Positions 8,004-14,701 of a DNA stretch of 42,433 bases are shown piece by piece. Numbering within the stretch: position 1 is the first letter of the stretch; the number at the start of each line of letters is the position of its first letter. The notes below the pieces were generated by a model. That model was not told where the DNA came from, did not search any database, and worked only from the letters and a program-made list of their open reading frames with translations. The stretch comes from Myxococcales bacterium (GTDB taxonomy: Bacteria > Myxococcota_A > Polyangia > Palsa-1104): NCBI GenBank assembly GCA_003170275.1, contig PNAM01000118.1:22003-64435 (forward strand). Reading direction: 5' to 3'. Made by a program: the position numbers and the translations under genes.

Positions 8004-9095
8004 ATGCCCGAGAAGTCTCTACGTGTACTCGTCGCGAGCGCCGATCCCGCGGACCTGACCCTCTTGCGTCGGTTGTGTCAGGACACGCCGTATCACGTCG
8101 ACACCGCGCGCTCGGCGGGGCTGGCGCTGCGCACGCTCGCCTACCGGCACTACGCGGCCATCCTCACCGACGACGAGCACATCCCCGGCATGCCGGGCGC
8201 GGAGCTGCTCGCCGAGGTCGAGCGCCGCCAGCCGGACGTGCTGCGCCTGTTGCTCGCGACCAACGCGCGGCGCAAGGCGCTCGCCGACGGCGCCAAGGCG
8301 GGGCGGTATCGGCTGTTCATCCGCCCGCTGTTCGCGTCGCACGTGCACGCGGCGCTGTTGCAGCACGTGCCGCGACCGGTGGCGGCGAGCGTGAAGCCCG
8401 GCACCGTGCGCGCGGTGCAAGCGGTGCAGGCGGTGAGCGACGCCAACACCACGCCGCACGAGCTCGCCGTCGGTGGGCCGACCGCGCGAAGGCGCATGCT
8501 GCTGACGCTCGCGGAGATGGTCGAGGCCAAGGCCGGTCATCACGCGGGACACGCGGCGCGCGTCAGCACGCTGGTGAGCGCGCTCGCCCGCGAGACCGGC
8601 CTGCAACGCACCGAGGTCGACGCGATCGAAGAGGCCGCGCTGCTGCACGACGTCGGCGAGCTCGCGCTCGACGCCGCGCTCTTGCAACAGCGCCGCCGGT
8701 TCACGCCGTCCGAGGTCAAGCGAATGCGCTTTCACGTGGACGCCAGCCTGCAGATCGCGCAACGCAGCGGCCTTTCGCGCGGCGTGCTCGCGACCATCCG
8801 CCACCACCACGAGCGCTGGGACGGGCAGGGCTACCCCGATCGGCTGAACGGCCCGCGCATCCCCTTGCCCGCGCGCATCCTCGCGGTCGCCGACGTCTGG
8901 GACGCGATCGCCACCGAGCGCCCGTACCGCCAGCTGCTCACGCCAGGCGAATGCGAACGCACGCTCACGCTGCTCGCCGGCGCGCAGCTCGACGGCGCGC
9001 TGGTCGACCTGTTCTTACGGCGGCGGATCTACGAGGTGATCGATTGGTCGGATCCGCCGGGCTCGCTGACCAACCTGCTCGCCCCGCACGCCTGA
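8004..9095 (+). CDS. Receiver domain-HD-GYP cyclic-di-GMP phosphodiesterase
   Basis: 363 residues (GTG 7998 is an alternative start, adding two). Residues 5-125 form a CheY-like receiver with the presumptive phospho-acceptor D57 in TDDEHIPGM. However, the usual acidic pair at the end of strand 1 is degenerate (ASADPAD) and the conserved Lys is replaced by Arg (FIRPL), so phosphorylation may be impaired. The C-terminal HD-GYP domain (about 165-350) is complete: LLHDVGELAL, then HHHERWDGQGYPDRLNGPRI and ADVWDAIATERPYR. It should hydrolyse cyclic-di-GMP. No cognate histidine kinase is adjacent. Expression appears to be sigma-54 dependent. Confidence 0.88.
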   Translation: MPEKSLRVLVASADPADLTLLRRLCQDTPYHVDTARSAGLALRTLAYRHYAAILTDDEHIPGMPGAELLAEVERRQPDVLRLLLATNARRKALADGAKAGRYRLFIRPLFASHVHAALLQHVPRPVAASVKPGTVRAVQAVQAVSDANTTPHELAVGGPTARRRMLLTLAEMVEAKAGHHAGHAARVSTLVSALARETGLQRTEVDAIEEAALLHDVGELALDAALLQQRRRFTPSEVKRMRFHVDASLQIAQRSGLSRGVLATIRHHHERWDGQGYPDRLNGPRIPLPARILAVADVWDAIATERPYRQLLTPGECERTLTLLAGAQLDGALVDLFLRRRIYEVIDWSDPPGSLTNLLAPHA

Positions 9096-9122
9096 GGCTC
9101 GCGATTGGCCAAGCCGGCCGGA

Positions 9123-9461
9123 ATGAGCGAGACTGGCCACGTGGCGTCCAAGAAGGAATACCGCTGGACCACCCACGAGCAGGCCGCTCGCGACGAGGGA
9201 CGCCATTGGCGCGACGCTTCGATCGAGGAGCGCGTCTCTGCGGTAGAACTCTTACGGAGGGCCACGCCCGGCATCTACGATGGATCTCCCCCGCGAATGG
9301 AGCGATCTTATCGACTCGTTGATCTCCCACCGCGTGCGCTTCCTGATCGTCGGCGCACACGCACTGGCAGCGGCGGGCCGACCCCGAGCGACCCAGGATC
9401 TCGACCTCCTCGTCGAGCCGACGAAGCCAAACGCAAGGCGGCTCGGCGCGGCCCTCGCTGA
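9123..9461 (+). CDS. Small protein upstream of nucleotidyltransferase (possible antitoxin-like partner)
   Basis: 112 residues from ATG 9123 (TTG 9105 is possible). The first 60 residues hold a pattern, W..ASIEERVSAVELLRR followed by MERSYRLVDL, that I associate with short proteins encoded just before MNT/AbiEii-like nucleotidyltransferases; no search was possible. The frame then continues for about 180 bases inside the nucleotidyltransferase gene in another frame, giving a basic, Pro/Arg-rich tail (PPRRADEAKRKAARRGPR). The tail may be a read-on artefact of lost stop codons rather than functional protein. Function unknown. The region has lower GC than its surroundings. Confidence 0.5.
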   Translation: MSETGHVASKKEYRWTTHEQAARDEGRHWRDASIEERVSAVELLRRATPGIYDGSPPRMERSYRLVDLPPRALPDRRRTRTGSGGPTPSDPGSRPPRRADEAKRKAARRGPR

Positions 9462-9732
9462 GTTCGGCTATCCCGCGCTTGCGCGCGAGTGGCTTCGCTT
9501 CACCGAGCGCGATCGAATGGCCACGCTCGGCCGCGAACCCTTGCGCGTCGACATCATGACCAGCATTTCCGGCGTGAGCTTTGCGGCGGCCTGGAAAGGC
9601 CGATTGCGCGCGGCATATGGACGGCATCGCGTGGGATTTCTCGGGCGCAAACAGCTGTTGATCAACAAGCGAGCAGCGGCGAGACCGAAGGACCTTCTCG
9701 ATATCGAGCTACTCAAAGAGGTCGAGGATTGA
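9280..9732 (+). CDS. MNT/AbiEii-like nucleotidyltransferase
   Basis: 150 residues. The fold signature GAHALAAAGRPRATQDLDLL (about residues 25-44) has the GG/GA helix and the D-x-D metal pair (D41, D43), and RVDIMTSISG supplies the third acidic residue. The C-terminal KQLLINKRAAARPKDLLDI is typical of the DUF6036/AbiEii-like branch. Such proteins transfer nucleotides; some act as toxins or antitoxins that modify tRNA or partner proteins. It overlaps the preceding small protein by 182 bases in a different frame. A toxin-antitoxin or defence role is inference from the pairing and the compositionally distinct patch. Confidence 0.8.
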   Translation: MDLPREWSDLIDSLISHRVRFLIVGAHALAAAGRPRATQDLDLLVEPTKPNARRLGAALAEFGYPALAREWLRFTERDRMATLGREPLRVDIMTSISGVSFAAAWKGRLRAAYGRHRVGFLGRKQLLINKRAAARPKDLLDIELLKEVED

Positions 9733-9796
9733 ATGATCTTGCCCCCCGCCGCGCGCTCGCCGCAATCGCAGAAGGGCAGGACGCACGCCCGCACCG

Positions 9797-10330
9797 CTAG
9801 AGACGGAGATTCTGCACGTCTCCGCTCACGTTGATCGTGAAGGTGCCGGTGGACACGCTGCCCATTGATTGCATGAGGCCATCCGTGACAGTGAACTTGA
9901 ACGTTCCGCCACCACCCGCATCGACAGTCAGCGTACCGCCGCCGCTCGACACCCAAACGTAGACGTGGTTGAAGTCGAGAACGCCTTGGTCCGGAAGATC
10001 GTCTTCGTACCACAGCCGAGCCTGCCCGTTGGAAAGAGCGCCCCAAGCAACAACATCGAAGCGCTGGCCCGCGGTTGGCGCGCCGTAGAAAACCGTGATC
10101 ACTCTGCGCTGTCCCGGGGGAGGAGACTTGACAGCGGATGCATCGACAGTCGTGCCAACGCCGCCGAATAGCTGTCCGGGATCGGAATCGAACGGCGAGA
10201 AATCGATCTCGGGATTGGTGCCGCTCAGAGCCGTGAAAGTGGAATGGACTGTACCGCTCGTCGACGGCGGCGGAGAGCACCCGATTGCGAACAAGACGCC
10301 AAGCAGAGAGCAACGCGTCCTGGTCCGCAC
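9797..10330 (-). CDS. Predicted lipoprotein, unknown function
   Basis: 177 residues from GTG 10330, chosen because TATAAT ends six bases upstream and the product begins MRTRTRCSLLGVLFAIGC, a clean lipoprotein signal with the acylated Cys in AIGC. An ATG at 10357 would put the start upstream of that -10 box. The mature protein is Gly/Ser/Thr-rich with beta-strand-like stretches (GGTLTVDAGGGGTFKFTVTD) and no recognised domain. It is probably anchored in the cell envelope. GC is clearly lower than in most of the window (34 of 60 at 9841-9900). Confidence 0.7.
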   Translation of the reverse strand: MRTRTRCSLLGVLFAIGCSPPPSTSGTVHSTFTALSGTNPEIDFSPFDSDPGQLFGGVGTTVDASAVKSPPPGQRRVITVFYGAPTAGQRFDVVAWGALSNGQARLWYEDDLPDQGVLDFNHVYVWVSSGGGTLTVDAGGGGTFKFTVTDGLMQSMGSVSTGTFTINVSGDVQNLRL

Positions 10331-10336
10331 ACAGGC

Positions 10337-10342
10337 ATTATA
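10337..10342 (-). promoter_or_regulatory. -10 box TATAAT of lipoprotein gene
   Basis: A perfect TATAAT on the minus strand ends six bases before the GTG at 10330, the leaderless arrangement that fixes this start. Confidence 0.5.
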
Positions 10343-10384
10343 CTTCGTTCCCGACATGCCCTTCCACCAGGGCAAGCGGGGCGG

Positions 10385-12061
10385 TCAGGTGGCGCGGATC
10401 GGGCGGCTGAAGGCGAGGGAGATGGCGACCACGGCGGCGCAGCCGATCACGTTGTACCAGAGGAAACCGATGGTGGAGAGCTTGAACACGGCGACGACCG
10501 TGAGCTGCGCGACCACGATCGACCAGAAGACGGGCGTGGCGCGCGCGCGCTTGAAGAAGAAGCCGACCAGGAACACGCCGAGCATGGGGCCGTAGAAGAT
10601 CGAGCCGAGGATGTTGACGGCCTGGATGAGGTTGTCGAGCTGGGACGCGAACGCGGCGAACAGCATGGCGACCACGCCCCAGAAGACGGTGAACAACTTC
10701 GCGGCGCGCAGATAGTGGGCGTCCGAGGCTTCTTTCTTCCAGCTGCGTTTGTAGAAATCGACGACGGTGGTCGAGCCGAGCGCGTTGAGCGCGCTGGCGG
10801 TCGCGGACATGGCGGCGCAGAAGATCACCGCGAGCAACAGACCGACCAGCCCGGACGGAAACTCGCGCGTGACGAAGCTGATGAACACGTAGTCGGCGTC
10901 TTTGGTCTCGGCGCCGGGGCGGGCCTTGGCGATCAGCGTCTTGGCCTCGGCGCGCAGCGCGTTGAGCCGCGTATCGGCGTCGCGCAACAGCGTGCGCGCG
11001 ACGGCGACGGTGGCTGGATCGCGCGCGGCGACCAGCGCGTCGATGCGCTGCTTCTTGAAATTGAATGCGTCGGTGTACGAAGCCTCGAGTGTGGCCAGTG
11101 CCGCTGCTTGCGGAGTCGCGCGCACGCGGGCCAGCTCGGCGGCGTTGAAGAACACCGGCGGCTGGTGGAACTGATAGAACACGAACAGGATCACGCCGAC
11201 GAACAAGATCAAGAACTGCATCGGGATCTTGACCAGGCCGTTGAACAGCAGGCCGAGCCGGCTCTCGACCAGCGGCGAGCCCGACAGGTAGCGCTGCACC
11301 TGCGACTGATCGGTGCCGAAGTAGGCCAGCGCGACGAACAGGCCGCCGGTCATGCCCGACCAGAAGGTGTAGCGCGTGCCCAGGCGCGGCGAAAAATCGA
11401 CCACCTTCAGCTTGCCGAGCGTGCCGGCGATGCCCACCGCGTCGCTCATGCTGACGTGCGGCGGCAGCCGGCTGACGATGAACGCGAACGCGAGCGCCAT
11501 GCCGCCGAGCATCACCACCATCTGCAGCGTCTGGGTCTGGCTCACCGCGCGCGTGCCGCCGGAGACCGTGTAGACGATCACCAGCACGCCGATCACCAGG
11601 TTGGTCAGGTTGAGCGACCAGCCGAGCACCGTCGAGAGGATGATCGCCGGCGCGTAGATCGAGATGCCGGCGGCCAGGCCGCGCGAGAGCAGGAACAAGA
11701 ACGCGGTGAGCTGGCGGGTCTTCAGATCAAAGCGCGTCTCCAGGTACTCGTACGCGGTGTAGACCTTGAGCTTGTGGTACAGCGGCACGATGGTCGCCGA
11801 CAAGATCACCATCGCCACCGGCAGGCCAAAGTAGAACTGCAGAAACCCCATGCCGTCTTCGTAGGCCTGCCCGGGCATCGACAGAAACGTGATCGCGCTC
11901 GCCTGCGTGGCCATGATCGACAGGCCGATGGTCCACCACTTGAGGTCGCTGCCGCCGCGCAGGTAGTCCTCGGCGGTGTTGACGTTGCGCGTCTTCCACA
12001 GGCCGTACGCGACGATCACCAGCAGCGTCCCGACGAGCACGCCCCAGTCGAGCCGGGTCAC
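10385..12061 (-). CDS. Sodium:solute symporter (SSS family)
   Basis: 558 residues with about 13 predicted membrane segments. Typical SSS sequences are LRGGSDLKWWTIGLSIMATQ near the N-terminus, YTVSGGTRAVSQTQTLQ (about 164-180) and ALAYFGTDQSQVQRYLSG. These carriers couple Na+ entry to uptake of sugars, organic acids or other small solutes. A charged, helix-rich insert of about 90 residues (301-392, between two membrane segments) is unusual against basic SSS members. The start is GTG 12061, overlapping the stop of a 24-residue membrane micro-ORF (GTGA). Position downstream of an exported PIG-L deacetylase suggests it imports a product of that enzyme; the substrate is unknown. Confidence 0.92.
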   Translation of the reverse strand: MTRLDWGVLVGTLLVIVAYGLWKTRNVNTAEDYLRGGSDLKWWTIGLSIMATQASAITFLSMPGQAYEDGMGFLQFYFGLPVAMVILSATIVPLYHKLKVYTAYEYLETRFDLKTRQLTAFLFLLSRGLAAGISIYAPAIILSTVLGWSLNLTNLVIGVLVIVYTVSGGTRAVSQTQTLQMVVMLGGMALAFAFIVSRLPPHVSMSDAVGIAGTLGKLKVVDFSPRLGTRYTFWSGMTGGLFVALAYFGTDQSQVQRYLSGSPLVESRLGLLFNGLVKIPMQFLILFVGVILFVFYQFHQPPVFFNAAELARVRATPQAAALATLEASYTDAFNFKKQRIDALVAARDPATVAVARTLLRDADTRLNALRAEAKTLIAKARPGAETKDADYVFISFVTREFPSGLVGLLLAVIFCAAMSATASALNALGSTTVVDFYKRSWKKEASDAHYLRAAKLFTVFWGVVAMLFAAFASQLDNLIQAVNILGSIFYGPMLGVFLVGFFFKRARATPVFWSIVVAQLTVVAVFKLSTIGFLWYNVIGCAAVVAISLAFSRPIRAT

Positions 12062-12132
12062 GGATAGGCCCGGGTAAGCACGGTCAACAGCGCGATCACC
12101 ACCGCGAGCGTGACCAGCACTAGCGCGTACAT
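12058..12132 (-). CDS. 24-residue single-helix membrane micro-ORF, possible symporter accessory peptide
   Basis: ATG at 12132 opens a 24-codon frame ending in TGA at 12060-12058 that overlaps the symporter's GTG start as GTGA. The peptide is almost wholly hydrophobic (ALVLVTLAVVIALLTVLT after MY) and closes with RAYP, so it would be one transmembrane helix. Small one-helix proteins directly upstream of SSS carriers are known as symporter accessory proteins, and the overlap implies translational coupling. The start codon lacks a strong ribosome-binding site. It could instead be a non-functional leader. Confidence 0.5.
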   Translation of the reverse strand: MYALVLVTLAVVIALLTVLTRAYP

Positions 12133-12166
12133 GCGATTCCAGCTACCGAGAACCGGCGGCCTATCC

Positions 12167-14659
12167 CTATTGTCCATTGGCATTGGATAACAGGTTTGCA
12201 AACAGCCGGAACGCGCCCGGGACGCCCGCCGGGAGCTGGCGGAAGAAGGCGAGCCCGGTGTAGACGAACGTGCCCTTGCCGTATTTCGCGTAGAGCAGGC
12301 TGCCCTTCTTCGCCGACTCGCCGGGATCGTGCATCGACAAGAGCGGCTGATACTCGGCGGCCCACTTGGCGGCGAAGTACAGCCCGCGCTCCTGCACCCA
12401 GCCCTCGAAGTCGGCCGCGCCGATGCGGTTGGGGTGCTGCAGCGCCGCGTGCACGGGCGTTTCGAAGACCACCGCAGCGGTCTCGTCGGTCACGCGATCC
12501 TGCGCGATCTCGAACGGGTAGGGGCCGATCTCCGACGGGAGCTTGGAGATCCAATTGTTGGTGTTGTACTGCACCAGCAGCGTGCCGCCGGCCTTCACGT
12601 ACTCCATCAGCTTCGCGTGCAAGAACGGCAGGCGCGGGTTGGTGTTGAACGCGCGCACGCCGGTGATGATCGCGTCGAAGCGCCCGAGCGCGCCCGAGCG
12701 CAGCAGCTCGTCGCCGAGCAGCGTCACCTGGTAGCCGGCCTGCTCGAGCGCCGCCGGCACCTCGTCGCCCGCGCCGGGGATGTAGCCGAGGTGCAGCTTG
12801 CCCTTCTTCAGCTCGAAGCGGACCAGCTTGACCTCGGACGGTGGAAACAGGGTCTGGATCGGAATATGCGGATATTCGATGCGCCGAATGCCGCGAGAAA
12901 GACGTTTGCCGTCCACCTCGGCGACTACGTGCAAGACGCCCGTCGACGCGCCGGCCGGCGGCGTGAGGTGGAAGGTGAGCTCCGCCTCGGCGCCCTTGCT
13001 CTCGAGCTTGAACGGCAGCGACGCGGGCTCGGCCTTCCAACCGGCCGGCATCTCCGCGGCGAGCGTGCCCGCGACGTGCGCCACCGACGCCTTGACCAGC
13101 ACGCGCAAGGTCTTTTGCTGTGCGTCGGGAAACATGAGCACCGGCGCGGCCGGATTGAGGGTCACCGGCGGCACGATCTCGATCGGCCGATGGCGCTCGC
13201 CGGCCACCGGATCGGTCCACTTGTAGGCGATCGGCCGCTTCAGGCCGAAGCGCCGCCCGTTCGCGCCGATCAGCAGCTCCGCCTCGAGCGACGGCGCGTT
13301 CTCCGGCGTGCCGATCAGCGCCGGGTTGGCGACGGTGTAGAGGCCCTTGCCGGGCGGATCGGCCAGCCAGTACGGATCGGAGTACGGCGCGTCCGCCGGC
13401 ACGATGATGGTCTTGTCGAGCTTGACCGGCTGCCCGTTGGCCAGCGGCTGCCCGGCCTTGTCGGTCTTGTTGATCGGGCCGCCGGGCAGCGCGATGCCGT
13501 CGAGCGTGAGCGCCGCGGGAGAGCGATTCACCAGCGTCGCGGTCACCGCCAGCTCGCCGCCCGGCGTCGCGCTGAAGTCCGCCGCGTTGACCTCGGCGAA
13601 CAGCCCCGCGCACGCGGCGATCAGCTCGACCAGCTCGTGCTGCTTGGGCTCCTTCCAGGGCGTGGCGGGCAGCGCGTCGAGCTCGGCCAGCGCGTCGAGG
13701 AGCAGCGGCAAGATGGTGTGCGGCGCGTCCGGCTTGAGCTCGGCGCGGGCGCGCGCGAACAGCCCGCTCAGCTTCTCCGCGCCGTGCACCCGCGACCAGC
13801 GCGCGTCGACGTCGTCGAACAGGCCGCGCTTGATCGGCGCGCCGGCGAGCACCTGAAAATATTCGAACGCCTCGCCGCGCGATCGCGCCGCGCCGAAGCC
13901 CTGGCTCTTGTGCATGCTACGGCTGTCGGCGGCCATCTCGCCGTACGACACGCCGAGCTGCGGGTTGTAGCTCCCCACGTCGAGCTTGAAGAACGCCGAC
14001 AGATCTTCGTTCGGCCTGGCGTTGAACAGCCCCTTGTTCCACACCAGCCGCTTGGCCTGCCACACGCCGGTGAGCTGCACCTGCTCGGGATGGAAATCCG
14101 GATCCGCGGCGGCCTTGAACGCTTCCTCGGCCAGCAGCGCGGAGGCGGTGTGGTGCCCGTGCGTGTCGGTGGCCTTGGGCGAAAAGCGCGTGATGATCAC
14201 GTCGGGCTTGAAGCGACGGATCACCCACACCATGTCGGCCAGCACCTGAGCGCGATCCCAGATCGCCAGCGTCTCGTCGGGCGTCTTGGAATAACCGAAG
14301 TCGCGCGCGCGCGTGAAGAACTGCTCGGCGCCGTCGATGCGCCGCGCGGCGAGCAGCTCCTGGGTGCGGATCAGGCCGAGCAGCGGCCCCTGCTCCGAGC
14401 CGAGCAGGTTCTGCCCGCCGTCGCCGCGCGTCACCGAGAGATACGCGGTGCGCAAGAGCTTCTCGTTGGCGAGGTACGCCAGCAGGCGCGTGTTCTCGTC
14501 GTCCGGATGCGCCGCGATGTACAGCACGTTGCCGACCACGTTCAGCCGCTCGACCGCGCGCGCGAGCTCGCCGGCGTTCGGCTGTCGGGGCGGCGAGGCG
14601 GCGTCGACGGCGAGGGGCATGAGCAGCACGGTGGTCACGACGGCGAGGCGGAGATTCAT
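12167..14659 (-). CDS. Exported PIG-L (LmbE-like) deacetylase with C-terminal extension
   Basis: 830 residues. A Sec signal peptide (LRLAVVTTVLLMPLAVDAA) precedes the PIG-L zinc-hydrolase domain: AHPDDE at residues 50-55 and THGHH around residue 168 supply the metal ligands. PIG-L enzymes deacetylate GlcNAc conjugates; relatives include BshB and the mycothiol amidase Mca. Beyond about residue 320 come beta-sandwich-like regions and a C-terminal domain resembling a ThuA/glutamine-amidotransferase fold (GYQVTLLGDELL, FDAIITGVRAFNTN, GGTLLVQYNT). Cytosolic BshB is about 230 residues, so this is a different, exported type. It is divergent from bshC-bshA and upstream of the symporter. Whether it acts on bacillithiol-related compounds is inference. 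Confidence 0.85.
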   Translation of the reverse strand: MNLRLAVVTTVLLMPLAVDAASPPRQPNAGELARAVERLNVVGNVLYIAAHPDDENTRLLAYLANEKLLRTAYLSVTRGDGGQNLLGSEQGPLLGLIRTQELLAARRIDGAEQFFTRARDFGYSKTPDETLAIWDRAQVLADMVWVIRRFKPDVIITRFSPKATDTHGHHTASALLAEEAFKAAADPDFHPEQVQLTGVWQAKRLVWNKGLFNARPNEDLSAFFKLDVGSYNPQLGVSYGEMAADSRSMHKSQGFGAARSRGEAFEYFQVLAGAPIKRGLFDDVDARWSRVHGAEKLSGLFARARAELKPDAPHTILPLLLDALAELDALPATPWKEPKQHELVELIAACAGLFAEVNAADFSATPGGELAVTATLVNRSPAALTLDGIALPGGPINKTDKAGQPLANGQPVKLDKTIIVPADAPYSDPYWLADPPGKGLYTVANPALIGTPENAPSLEAELLIGANGRRFGLKRPIAYKWTDPVAGERHRPIEIVPPVTLNPAAPVLMFPDAQQKTLRVLVKASVAHVAGTLAAEMPAGWKAEPASLPFKLESKGAEAELTFHLTPPAGASTGVLHVVAEVDGKRLSRGIRRIEYPHIPIQTLFPPSEVKLVRFELKKGKLHLGYIPGAGDEVPAALEQAGYQVTLLGDELLRSGALGRFDAIITGVRAFNTNPRLPFLHAKLMEYVKAGGTLLVQYNTNNWISKLPSEIGPYPFEIAQDRVTDETAAVVFETPVHAALQHPNRIGAADFEGWVQERGLYFAAKWAAEYQPLLSMHDPGESAKKGSLLYAKYGKGTFVYTGLAFFRQLPAGVPGAFRLFANLLSNANGQ

Positions 14660-14662
14660 GGG

Positions 14663-14677
14663 GGTCTCGAGAAGACC
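14663..14677. promoter_or_regulatory. Short dyad between PIG-L deacetylase and bshC
   Basis: GGTCT-N5-AGACC lies just upstream of the shared -10 region of the divergent genes, a possible operator position. The regulator is unknown. Confidence 0.25.
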
Positions 14678-14682
14678 GCGGG

Positions 14683-14690
14683 AGTATAAT
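14683..14690. promoter_or_regulatory. Overlapping divergent -10 boxes (bshC and PIG-L gene)
   Basis: The eight bases AGTATAAT hold TATAAT on the plus strand (14685-14690, 11 bases before bshC) and TATACT on the minus strand (14688-14683, 23 bases before the deacetylase start). One element could drive both directions. Confidence 0.5.
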
Positions 14691-14701
14691 CAAGATCTTC
14701 G

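Noticed and set aside
10358..10373. GCCCT-N6-AGGGC hairpin after the symporter gene.
   Set aside because: Short stem without a T-run; not enough to call a terminator.
9100..10400. Possible mobile element around the lower-GC patch.
   Set aside because: No transposase, integrase, tRNA or flanking direct repeats could be seen; only composition supports transfer.
12329..14689. Long plus-strand open frame opposite the PIG-L deacetylase gene.
   Set aside because: Low-complexity Arg/Gln/Leu-rich translation, opposite a gene with clear catalytic motifs and signal peptide.
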